Positions 23,767-31,414 of a DNA stretch of 64,000 bases are shown piece by piece. The stretch is taken from positions 930,001 through 994,000 of the forward strand of contig JADJPO010000001.1 in NCBI GenBank assembly GCA_016713225.1, read 5' to 3'. This DNA is from Kineosporiaceae bacterium. Its GTDB lineage: Bacteria; Actinomycetota; Actinomycetes; Actinomycetales; Kineosporiaceae. The stretch's first letter is position 1; every line of letters begins with the position of its first letter. A program made the translations under genes and the position numbers. Under the pieces are notes generated by a model, which was not told the origin of the DNA, searched no databases, and worked only from the letters and a program-made list of their open reading frames with translations.

Positions 23767-24591
23767 TCACACGCGCGCCGCTTGGGTAACGCGCCAGCCG
23801 ATGTGGATCACCGCCGCGGAGTGGGCGATACCGGTGAGTCGCAGGAGAACCAGCACGAGAAACCCGGCGTTCCACACCACGAGCGCCGAGCTGAGGGCAA
23901 AGGCCAAGGAAACCCAGATGGTCCACCGATCAAAGGCGTCGGGGGTGCGTGCAATCACCAGCGCAAGGAGAAGGCTGCCGAGGCTGAATGCCGCCTGATC
24001 GATCACATTGAGCGACACGATCTCTCGAGGTACGGCGACGCGGTGGTCAACGGCCACGAACGATGCGAATGCGCTGAAGAAACTGAGCGCCGAAGCCGCC
24101 GCGAGGGATGCCGTCGCTGCGGCGGCCATCATGCGGCCTCGCTCGTACGTCATGGCGTACACGCCGCGCAGGCCGAAGACCTTGCACGCCCCGGCCACCA
24201 TGAAGCAGGTCATGACCGATTGGAATGTCGCGGCGTCCGTGATGGCTTGCAGCGACCCGAGGTGGCCCAGGATGCCCGCGGCCCCACCGGCACAGAGCAG
24301 GACACCATGTCGCATGCTCGGGTAGACCGGCTCGGAGGGAGGGGGCGACATCGTGGGCGGACCCGGGGCTGCCGAGGGGGAGTACGGTTCCGCCGGCGTG
24401 GAATGCGACGAGGGGATGTTCCGCTGCGAGGCGAGGGGAAGGGGTATGAAGAGCTGGAGATAAGCGACAACCGTTCCCACCACCGTGAACAATGAACCCA
24501 CGATGTCGGCGCCTGGTCCCTCGGCGAGGAGTACGGCGGCGCCGATGCCGATGAGGAAGAGTCCGGAGACCATCACGAGCTTGCGTGGCAT
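23767..24591 (-). CDS. Hypothetical multi-pass membrane protein
   Basis: This protein of about 274 residues has two hydrophobic helices at the N-terminus (MVSGLFLIGIGAAVLL and a second ending QLFIPLPLA), a Pro/Ser-rich cytosolic or external linker (about 60-95) and then five to six further membrane segments. No known family was recognised. I prefer the ATG at 24591, which has GGAG nine bases upstream; a GTG at 24639 in the same frame has no ribosome site but a TAACCT element just before it and cannot be excluded. Base use is slightly less G/C-biased at third positions than in neighbours, which may hint at separate ancestry. Confidence 0.65.
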   Translation of the reverse strand: MPRKLVMVSGLFLIGIGAAVLLAEGPGADIVGSLFTVVGTVVAYLQLFIPLPLASQRNIPSSHSTPAEPYSPSAAPGPPTMSPPPSEPVYPSMRHGVLLCAGGAAGILGHLGSLQAITDAATFQSVMTCFMVAGACKVFGLRGVYAMTYERGRMMAAAATASLAAASALSFFSAFASFVAVDHRVAVPREIVSLNVIDQAAFSLGSLLLALVIARTPDAFDRWTIWVSLAFALSSALVVWNAGFLVLVLLRLTGIAHSAAVIHIGWRVTQAARV

Positions 24592-24795
24592 CCTGTCGAA
24601 CTCCGTGTCTGTGCGGATGACTCTTGATGCGGCACTCACGACCAGGTTAGTGGAATGGCTCGGTCAGCCGTTGTCCCACGGGAGAACAGCTTGTCGGGTC
24701 GGCCGTCGTCGTCCGGTGGTTGCAGGCCTGGGGTGCCTCGGGTGCTGCGGCGGTCCGCGGTGACGGACGCGCCCCAGCGGTGACGAGAGCGTGAT

Positions 24796-25149
24796 CTACC
24801 CGGCGGATCCCTGGCCGACGGGCGTGCCGACCCGGAGACGATTGCCCCAGGGGTCGGCCAGCGCGAACTCACGGCACCAGGGCAGATCCTCGACGGTGAC
24901 GCCACCACAGGCCTCGGCCACGGCATCGACGTCCGGGACGTAGAGGTAGACCAGGGTGTCGGGTCGGGCGTCGCCCCGGTGCTCGGACAGGTGCAGCCGC
25001 GCCGTCTCGCCGTGGGCCAGGCCGATGTACAGCGGCATGCCGGGCTCGAACTGGTGGCGCCACTCCTCGACGAACCCGAGGCGTTGGTACCACTGCGCGG
25101 CGGCTGCGGCGTCATCGACGCGGAGCACCGGAACGGCGAAGGTCGTCAT
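24796..25149 (-). CDS. VOC-family (glyoxalase/bleomycin-resistance-like) protein
   Basis: This 117-residue protein is a single VOC module of two beta-alpha-beta-beta-beta units. Typical positions are the start VPVLRVDDAAAAAQWYQRLGF, the metal- or ligand-site segment GETARLHLSEHRGD and the end FALADPWGNRLRVGTP. Many family members are sequestering resistance proteins or small dioxygenase/isomerase relatives; substrate cannot be told. The 204-base region between it and the membrane protein gene holds no convincing gene. Confidence 0.85.
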   Translation of the reverse strand: MTTFAVPVLRVDDAAAAAQWYQRLGFVEEWRHQFEPGMPLYIGLAHGETARLHLSEHRGDARPDTLVYLYVPDVDAVAEACGGVTVEDLPWCREFALADPWGNRLRVGTPVGQGSAG

Positions 25150-25237
25150 GGGTTCAGGGTGCCCGTAGGTGTCGAGGACTGTCGACCCGCCGACGTGGAG
25201 CAGCCCTCGGGACCCGGCCCGCGCCTATCCTGACGCG

Positions 25238-25603
25238 ATGGCAGTCAAGGGCGGCCGTCGCGCCCGCGCCGCCCGGCGACGACAGCGCCGGATGGAGCGG
25301 GTCGAGCACGACCTCACCGCGGAGCAGTGGGGCGCACTGCAGGGGGCCTGGGGCGGTTGCGCCTACTGCGGGGCAACGGACGAGGCCCTGCAACGTGATT
25401 GCGTGACGCCGTTGTCGCGCGGTGGCCGGTACACCCTCGACAACATCGTTCCGGCCTGCCGGTCCTGCAACACCAGCAAGTGCAACCACGAAGTGACGGG
25501 ATGGATGCGACGCAAGGGCCACGACGAGCGCCGATTCCTGCAGCGCTACCTCGAGGTGAAGGCGGCGTTCGGGTCGTCGTCCGCCGCCGCCTCGTCGTCC
25601 TGA
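25238..25603 (+). CDS. Small HNH endonuclease-like protein
   Basis: This 121-residue protein has a basic N-terminus (GGRRARAARRRQRRMER) followed by an HNH/ZF core: CAYCG, then LQRDCVTPLSRGGRYTLDNIVPACRSCNTSK. The second zinc cysteine pair is CRSC and the N of the motif lies in DNIVPA; the first His of the motif appears replaced by D-C (LQRDCVTPLS where LEIDHVIPLS is usual). The missing first histidine could weaken or abolish nuclease activity. No phage or mobile genes are nearby. Confidence 0.75.
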   Translation: MAVKGGRRARAARRRQRRMERVEHDLTAEQWGALQGAWGGCAYCGATDEALQRDCVTPLSRGGRYTLDNIVPACRSCNTSKCNHEVTGWMRRKGHDERRFLQRYLEVKAAFGSSSAAASSS

Positions 25604-25650
25604 ACCGCGCTGCGCAGGCACCTGTCGGTGGCGCGTTCTAGGGTCGTTTC

Positions 25651-26664
25651 ATGTCCACTGCACTGCCCACGCCATCCTCCATCGCCGTCCGAGCCGAAGG
25701 GCTCGTCAAGACCTACGGCAGCATCCGTGCCCTCGACGGGCTGGACCTACAGGTGCCGGCCGGCACCGTGCTCGGCGTGCTCGGGCCGAACGGTGCCGGT
25801 AAGACCACGCTCGTCCGCGTCCTGACCACCCTGCTTCGGCCCGACGCCGGCCGAGCCGAGGTGGCCGGGATCGACGTCCTCGCGGCCCCGAAGCGGGTGC
25901 GCGAGGTGATCGGGCTGTCGGGCCAGTACGCCGCCGTCGACGAGTACCTGACAGGCTTCGAGAACCTCGACATGGTGGGCCGGCTGTATCACCTGGGTCG
26001 TGGCCCTGCCCGTGAGAGGGCACGTGAGCTGCTCGCCGACTTCCGGCTCGAGGACGCCGCCGACCGGGCGGTCAAGACCTACTCCGGCGGAATGCGGCGC
26101 CGACTCGACCTGGCCGCTGCGCTGGTGGCCCGACCCCAGGTGCTGTTCCTCGACGAGCCCACGACCGGGCTGGACCCGCGCTCGCGCAACGAGATGTGGT
26201 CGGTGCTGGCCGACCTGGTCAGCGGTGGGGCAACGCTGGTGCTGACCACGCAATACCTCGAAGAGGCCGACCGGCTCGCCGACTCGATCATCGTGATCGA
26301 TCACGGTCGCATCATCGCCCGAGGTACGTCCGACGAGCTCAAGGCCCAGGTCGGCGGTGAGGTGATCGAGGTGGTGGTGGCCGATGCCGGCCGCCTGGCC
26401 GATGCCTCGCGGGTCCTGAAGGCAGTGGGCGCGGCGGAGCCCTTCATCGCCGAACACATCCGGCGGGTCAGTGTTCGGGTGGCCGGCGAACGGCCCGCTG
26501 CAGGGCTGCTGGTCGAGGCGCTGCGCGACCTGGACGAGGAGGGGATCACCGTCCTGGACGTCGGGGTGCGCCGGCCCACGCTGGACGACGTCTTCCTGAC
26601 GCTCACCGGCCACGCGGCGGAGGACGATCCCCTGATCGAGCGAGAGAAGGAGCCGGTGCGATGA
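25651..26664 (+). CDS. ABC transporter ATP-binding protein (DrrA-like)
   Basis: This 337-residue ATPase has Walker A (GPNGAGKTT), Q-loop, signature (YSGGMRRRLDLA), Walker B (VLFLDEPTTGLD) and a C-terminal extension typical of daunorubicin-resistance DrrA proteins (PTLDDVFLTLTG). With the next gene it makes an ABC-2 type exporter of hydrophobic drugs or lipids. Its stop overlaps the permease start (ATGA). The true substrate is unknown, since no biosynthetic genes are nearby. Confidence 0.93.
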   Translation: MSTALPTPSSIAVRAEGLVKTYGSIRALDGLDLQVPAGTVLGVLGPNGAGKTTLVRVLTTLLRPDAGRAEVAGIDVLAAPKRVREVIGLSGQYAAVDEYLTGFENLDMVGRLYHLGRGPARERARELLADFRLEDAADRAVKTYSGGMRRRLDLAAALVARPQVLFLDEPTTGLDPRSRNEMWSVLADLVSGGATLVLTTQYLEEADRLADSIIVIDHGRIIARGTSDELKAQVGGEVIEVVVADAGRLADASRVLKAVGAAEPFIAEHIRRVSVRVAGERPAAGLLVEALRDLDEEGITVLDVGVRRPTLDDVFLTLTGHAAEDDPLIEREKEPVR

Positions 26665-27482
26665 GCACGCTGGTGCAAGCACTCGGGGACGGCGCCGTCA
26701 TCGCCAAGCGCAACCTGATCAAGATCAAGCGGGTACCGGATCTGCTGGTGTTCGCCACCCTGTCGCCGATCATGTTCGTGTTGCTCTTCGCCTACATCTT
26801 CGGCGGCGCCGTCGATCTCGGCGGAACCGGTGGGGTCGACCCCCGGCTCTATCGCGAGTTCCTGATCGCCGGGATCTTCGCCCAGACGGTCGTGTTCGGC
26901 GCGACGATCACCGGTGCCAGCCTGGCCGAGGACCTGCAGAAGGGCGTCATCGACCGGTTCCGGTCGTTGCCGATGAGCGGATCCGCGGTGCTGGTCGGGC
27001 GAACCGTCGCAGACGTCGCCAACAACCTGATCGCGATCGTGGTGATGGGGTTGACCGGGCTGGTCGTGGGCTGGCGGATCCGGACCTCGGTGCTGGATGC
27101 CCTGATCGGCCTCGGGGTGCTGCTCTTGTTCGCCTACGCGATGTCGTGGGTGATGGCGGTGGTCGGGCTCTTGGTGCGCACGCCCGAGGTGGTGAACAAC
27201 GCCTCGTTCATCGTGATCTTCCCGCTGACGTTCTGCGCCAACACCTTCGTGCCCTTGGAGTCCTTCCCCGCGCCGTTGCGGGCGTTCGCCGAATGGAATC
27301 CGGTCTCGGCGGTGACCCAGGCCGCGCGCGAGCGGTTCGGCAACGTCGTGCCGGGCGCGGGGGTACCCGACGTGTGGGCCTTGCAGCACCCGGTGACCTA
27401 CACGATCCTGTGGACCGCCGTCATGTTGGCGATCTTCGTGCCGCTGTCGATCCGGATGTACCACCGGGCCGCCTCGCGCTGA
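26661..27482 (+). CDS. ABC-2 type transporter permease (DrrB-like)
   Basis: This 273-residue membrane protein has six membrane helices and the ABC-2 signature LPMSGSAVLVGRTVADVANN followed by NASFIVIFPLTFCANTFVPLESFP. It pairs with the ATPase translated just before it. Six helices and an N-terminal amphipathic helix (AIAKRNLIKIKRVPD) fit the DrrB family. It is convergent with the DUF222 gene, 22 bases away. Confidence 0.92.
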   Translation: MSTLVQALGDGAVIAKRNLIKIKRVPDLLVFATLSPIMFVLLFAYIFGGAVDLGGTGGVDPRLYREFLIAGIFAQTVVFGATITGASLAEDLQKGVIDRFRSLPMSGSAVLVGRTVADVANNLIAIVVMGLTGLVVGWRIRTSVLDALIGLGVLLLFAYAMSWVMAVVGLLVRTPEVVNNASFIVIFPLTFCANTFVPLESFPAPLRAFAEWNPVSAVTQAARERFGNVVPGAGVPDVWALQHPVTYTILWTAVMLAIFVPLSIRMYHRAASR

Positions 27483-27504
27483 GGAGGGCCCACCGCGAGG
27501 TTGG

Positions 27505-29346
27505 TCACGGCGGGTCATGGTCAGCCTCGCTGCCGGAGGTCTCCTTCGGCGCGCTGTCGAGGTCGAGGGTGAGTTGGTCGCCGAGGTGTCGGGCGAGCCG
27601 GTGGGCTGTCCGTTCGTCGTCGTGGAGGGTGTTGCGGACGGGTCGTTGGAGTGGGTCGATCCAGGGTGGGGGGATGACCCAGGGCACTCCGTTGATCATG
27701 GTGATGGTCCAGATGCCGGCGTGGACGCCGGTGTGGTCCCGGTTGCAGACCATGGCCATTGCGTCGACGTCGGTCAACCCGCCCTCGGCCCAGGGGGTGA
27801 CGTGGTGGACGTCGCACCAGTCCGGTGGTGCGGTGCAGCCGGGGATCACGCAGCCCCGATCTCGGGCGAACACCGCCCGGCGTTGGGCGGGGGTGGCCAG
27901 GCGTTGGGCTCGTCCTTGGGCCAGGACGGCTCCGCCGCTGTCGAGCAGGGTGGGGGAGATCAGGCTCTGGCAGAGCATCTGGGCCAGGACGTGTCGGGGT
28001 AGGGGTCCGCCGCCGGGGCCGAGGTCGCTGCCGAGTCCGGCCCCGGGGGTGGGTGTGGGTCGGAGGGCGGCGGTGAGTTGGTCGAGGGTGGCGATCAGCG
28101 AGATGTGCACGCCGGTGGAGGGTGGCGGAGTGGGCCCGCGGCGAGGGGTGGGCGCGGTCCGGGTGGTGGGCGCGGTGGCCTGGGGTGTCGTCGGCTCGGC
28201 AGCCGATGCTGAGCCGCTGTCGTCGTCATCACTGCCACTGCCACTGCCATCTGCGTCGCTGTCGCTGTCGCTGCCATCTGCGTCGCTGTCGCTGCCACTG
28301 CCATCTGCGTCACTGCCGCTGCTTGCGTGCGGGTTGGTGTCTGCGTCGGGGTCGGTGCCGCGGTGCAGGGCCAGGCGAGCCAGGTGGGTCAAGGCGTCCG
28401 CGCGGCGTTGCGCCGCGGTCCTCGGGTCACGCAGTGGCAGCTCACCCTGCACCTGCCCGTCCCCACCAGCCTCAGCCTCGGTGTCGCTGGTTGTGGCGGC
28501 CGTGGTGGGCTTGCTCAACGCATGGATCACGTTCCGGACGATCAGCCCATCCGCCGGGGACAACGCGAACCGTCCGATGAGCATCCCGTTGCTGTCGGTG
28601 CCCAGGTGCAGGAACCGCTTCTCGTGAGCCTTCGGGTCGAAGCCCTTGTCCGGGTTGAGGGCCTCTTCCAACTGGGTGCACAGTCGCCGGAACACGTGCG
28701 GGGCGTGCTTGCGGGCCATCTCGGCCAGGAACTCATCGACGCGTTGGATCCCGGAGATCCCGTCCGGGTCCACGTGCGTCAACACGTCCCGATCGATGCG
28801 GCCCAGACACCCGACCGCATGGTCGACGTGGCGACGGGAGATGTCCCCGGCCGCCAACGCCGCACCGACCTCGGGTAGCCCCGACGCCGCAGCATCCGGG
28901 CCAGTGCTATCCACGGTGCCGGTGTCGACGCCGACCCCGGCGCCGTCCGGATCCAGGGCACGCGCGGCAGCGACGTCGCGGGCCGCGGTACCCGGATCGA
29001 CCCGGAGCGCGTGCACCAGGAACGTCGCGGCGACCTTGCCGGGCGCGCAGGTCGGCATTGCCTCGGGCCGGTCATCCAGCGCCCGGACCAGGTGCAAGGT
29101 GGCGGCCTCGACCTGGTTGGCCACCCGGTGGGCGGCGATGAGCGCGTCGCGCAGCTCGCCGTCCGACAGGGTCAACGTCGGTGCGGTCTGCAGCGACCGG
29201 AGCTGGGCCGAGACGTCCTCCAGCACCGCCACGACCGGTGGGGTGCTCATCGCGGCCGCGTCAGCGTCGCCGTCCGGGATACCGGGCAGGCCACTGTTCC
29301 CGACGGTCTCCTCGCCGTCCGGGGTGGGTGTCTGCTCCGGTTCCAT
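27505..29346 (-). CDS. DUF222 and HNH endonuclease domain protein (13E12 family)
   Basis: This 613-residue protein has an N-terminal DUF222 region (about 40-330) and a C-terminal HNH domain: RDRGCVIPGCTAPPDWCDVHHVTPWAEGG, then DAMAMVCNRDHTGVH (both shown in part). The family is highly multiplied in actinobacteria and its role is unresolved. Between the two domains lies an unusually long acidic Ser/Asp/Gly low-complexity linker (about 345-385). The start is an ATG at 29346. It could be an active nuclease, since the HH and N positions look intact. Confidence 0.88.
   Translation of the reverse strand: MEPEQTPTPDGEETVGNSGLPGIPDGDADAAAMSTPPVVAVLEDVSAQLRSLQTAPTLTLSDGELRDALIAAHRVANQVEAATLHLVRALDDRPEAMPTCAPGKVAATFLVHALRVDPGTAARDVAAARALDPDGAGVGVDTGTVDSTGPDAAASGLPEVGAALAAGDISRRHVDHAVGCLGRIDRDVLTHVDPDGISGIQRVDEFLAEMARKHAPHVFRRLCTQLEEALNPDKGFDPKAHEKRFLHLGTDSNGMLIGRFALSPADGLIVRNVIHALSKPTTAATTSDTEAEAGGDGQVQGELPLRDPRTAAQRRADALTHLARLALHRGTDPDADTNPHASSGSDADGSGSDSDADGSDSDSDADGSGSGSDDDDSGSASAAEPTTPQATAPTTRTAPTPRRGPTPPPSTGVHISLIATLDQLTAALRPTPTPGAGLGSDLGPGGGPLPRHVLAQMLCQSLISPTLLDSGGAVLAQGRAQRLATPAQRRAVFARDRGCVIPGCTAPPDWCDVHHVTPWAEGGLTDVDAMAMVCNRDHTGVHAGIWTITMINGVPWVIPPPWIDPLQRPVRNTLHDDERTAHRLARHLGDQLTLDLDSAPKETSGSEADHDPP
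28212..28323. repeat. Ser-Asp repeat microsatellite inside the DUF222 gene
   Basis: Degenerate 6- and 18-base units (coding for SD, GSGSDSD and SDADG) fill about 110 bases. Read on the plus strand they are CTGCCA/TCTGCGTCGCTGTCG-like. The stretch codes for the acidic linker and is prone to slippage. Confidence 0.7.
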
Positions 29347-29466
29347 GAATCAGACGCTACGGGCGACCACCGACAATCAAGCCGCCCCAGGCGGCAATGA
29401 AAGCCATTGCAGCAGAACAACTATTGTGCGAGATGTCACTGTCACAGAATGCCCCGCCGAGGCACC

Positions 29467-29745
29467 TTAATCAGCGGGAGAGCTCTGCCTCGGCATCCCG
29501 AGCACCCGCAGGTCCCAGAGCTTCACGGCAGGGTCGTGGTGCGTCGTCCCCGGGTCGGGGTCGATGCCCTTCTCGGGAGCACTGTCGTTCCACAGCTGGG
29601 CGAACGGGATGGGCCGGCCGGTGGTGGTGGCGTCGCAGAAGCTCGGCGAGAGCGATGGTGCGGACCAGCGCTTCTTCGGGATCCGGCGACGCGACGAGCG
29701 GAACGAAGGGAACCGGCGACCTGGAGCGGCTCGGGACCGCTCACC
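29467..29745 (-). pseudogene. Possible frameshifted gene remnant, family unknown
   Basis: In 29347-29895 no intact gene is convincing. On the minus strand, one frame reads CDATTTGRPIPFAQLWNDSA and continues with EKGIDPDPGTTHH to a TAA at 29467, with coding-like codon use. Just upstream a different frame reads PFVPLVASPDPEEALVRTIA-LAEL. The two would join with a single frameshift near 29665. A start codon is missing. This looks like the decayed 3' end of a gene; I do not know which. The left part (29347-29466) is relatively A/T-rich and shows nothing else. Confidence 0.3.
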
Positions 29746-29895
29746 GAGGAGTGCCCGGAGGTGACCGGTGGCTCACTGCACGCGGCCATCCGGACCGCGC
29801 TCGCGAGTAGGCGGCCGCAAGGACGACTGTTCGACACCCACCAGCGATCGTGCCGCGAGACAACGCCGCGCCTCAGGGTCGCGCGCAACGCTGCC

Positions 29896-30369
29896 TCAGG
29901 CCGCCGTCCGCACCGGTTCGAGGACGACGACCGCCGTCTCGGTCGGGCGGCGGGCAGCGTAACTGTCGAGGTCCGTGTCCAGAGCTCGCCACCGAGCCCA
30001 CAGCCGGTCGCGCTCGGCACCCACGGCGGCGTGCGCCACCACCTCGAGGTGACCGTCGGCCAGGTCTACCCGCGCCTGTGGGTGGGCCTGCAGGTTGAGC
30101 CACCAGGCGGGTTCGGCTGCGCCCCAGCCGTTCATGGCCATCGTGACCAGGTTCGGGCCATCCTCGAAGTAGCCGAGGATCACGGATCGTTCCTGGCCAG
30201 AGCGTCGTCCGATCGCGGTGAGGCGCATGGCACCCCACTTCGTCGGCCGGGCACGCCAGAGGCCACGACGACCTCCGGTCACGCGATACCAGAGGCGGTG
30301 CAGCGTCCAGAAGGATCGAATGATCCACCGGGGTGGTAGACGTCCAGAGCGCTGGGGCGGGGTCGACAT
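29896..30369 (-). CDS. F420-dependent nitroreductase-family protein (Ddn-like)
   Basis: This 157-residue protein has the split-barrel fold of deazaflavin-dependent oxidoreductases. Key features are the central LTAIGRRSGQERSVILGYFE strand pair and the PAWWLNLQAHPQARVDLADG block typical of the Ddn/FDOR-B group, preceded by a hydrophobic N-terminal helix. These enzymes use F420H2 to reduce quinones or nitro compounds. Their presence supports an F420-making actinobacterium. Start ATG has GAGGACAGCC upstream. Confidence 0.88.
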   Translation of the reverse strand: MSTPPQRSGRLPPRWIIRSFWTLHRLWYRVTGGRRGLWRARPTKWGAMRLTAIGRRSGQERSVILGYFEDGPNLVTMAMNGWGAAEPAWWLNLQAHPQARVDLADGHLEVVAHAAVGAERDRLWARWRALDTDLDSYAARRPTETAVVVLEPVRTAA

Positions 30370-30405
30370 GGCTGTCCTCCTCTCGCCGGGATCGGCGTGA
30401 TCGAC

Positions 30406-31179
30406 TCAGCCCAGCCTGGTCGTCGATCGTCCAGGGGGCATCAGAGGTGGCCCCTGGTCTGTCCCTGACTGCGCAGACCACGCGACAGGCTCGGCTCGTC
30501 GGATGAGGCGGGCGCCGTAAGGAACCAGAACGGCCGACATGCCCAGGGCGGCAGTCAGGTTGATGATCTCCGCACCATCGGGGAAGGCGATGAACAGCAG
30601 ACTGATCATCAGCAGGACCGCCTGTCTGGCCGTGAGGAGCTTCGCGCGCCACAGGCCGGCTGCTTGGATCATCACCCCGAGCGGCATGAGTGCCATTCCC
30701 CACACCAGTACCATCAGTCCGCGCAGCGAGAAGATCGCCACCAGGCCGGGCATCATCTGCTCGAACTGGCTCTGGGGCAAGGTGTCGAGTGCACTCATCG
30801 TCAGGCACAGCGCGCCCTTGTCGGCGGCGAGGAGCACCGCGCCCACGACCGCCAGGCCGGCGCCGATGCCCCCGAGCCGAGCGGCCCGGGTGCCTCTCAA
30901 CGCTGAAGCGAAGTGCACCGTGAGCACCACCAACAAGGCGGTATTGATCGTCACCAGCGCGTGGGCGAGTTGAAGTAGGTCGTTGCCGTGAGCTCGGCGG
31001 ATGAGCGCCTCGGGCCCGAGCGCCAGCCGTGGATGGAGTAGATCGGGGTGGACGGCGAACGCGAAGACCCACACCACGGAGAAGGCGATGAAGCTGAGTC
31101 CGGTGACGGTCTGCTGAAGGTGACGCCAGGACGTGCTGACGGTGACCGGAGACTCGTCGAGAGCTGCGAGCGGCACCAT
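30406..31179 (-). CDS. Hypothetical six-helix membrane protein
   Basis: This protein of 257 residues has about six membrane helices (for example FIAFSVVWVFAFAV, LVTINTALLVVLTVHFASAL, LGGIGAGLAVVGAVLLAADK, LRGLMVLVWGMALMPLGVMI, AVLLMISLLFIAFP). No family was recognised; the layout recalls DUF4386-type proteins but lacks a clear signature. The ATG is set by AAGGGGGG eight bases upstream. It is transcribed away from the flavoprotein gene, with a 235-base shared promoter region. Confidence 0.7.
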   Translation of the reverse strand: MVPLAALDESPVTVSTSWRHLQQTVTGLSFIAFSVVWVFAFAVHPDLLHPRLALGPEALIRRAHGNDLLQLAHALVTINTALLVVLTVHFASALRGTRAARLGGIGAGLAVVGAVLLAADKGALCLTMSALDTLPQSQFEQMMPGLVAIFSLRGLMVLVWGMALMPLGVMIQAAGLWRAKLLTARQAVLLMISLLFIAFPDGAEIINLTAALGMSAVLVPYGARLIRRAEPVAWSAQSGTDQGPPLMPPGRSTTRLG

Positions 31180-31378
31180 GGCACGCCCCCCTTGGCGTTG
31201 CTGACGCCCGTCCAGCCGTGGCCGACGAATCTGTCCGCAGGCCCCCGCCGACGGACCGGACACGACAGAGCCTACGTCGCGTGATGAGCACGGATCCTGG
31301 GACGCATGTCCTCGGGTGGTGGGCGGCAACGTCGCGAAAGCGCTCATGGCGAAACGGAGCGCAGCGATCGTGCCGGCA

Positions 31379-31407
31379 TTGACACACGGATGGGTGGTGT
31401 CCAGAGT
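31379..31407 (+). promoter_or_regulatory. Candidate promoter for leaderless transcription
   Basis: TTGACA (31379-31384) and CAGAGT (31402-31407) are spaced by 17 bases. The predicted start of transcription falls at or next to the ATG at 31415, and no ribosome site precedes that ATG. Together this suggests a leaderless message, common in actinobacteria. Confidence 0.4.
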
Positions 31408-31414
31408 GCGGCCC

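Noticed and set aside
27505..29346. DUF222-HNH gene considered as a mobile element or homing endonuclease
   Set aside because: No terminal repeats, target duplication or host gene interruption; the family is a common chromosomal actinobacterial one.
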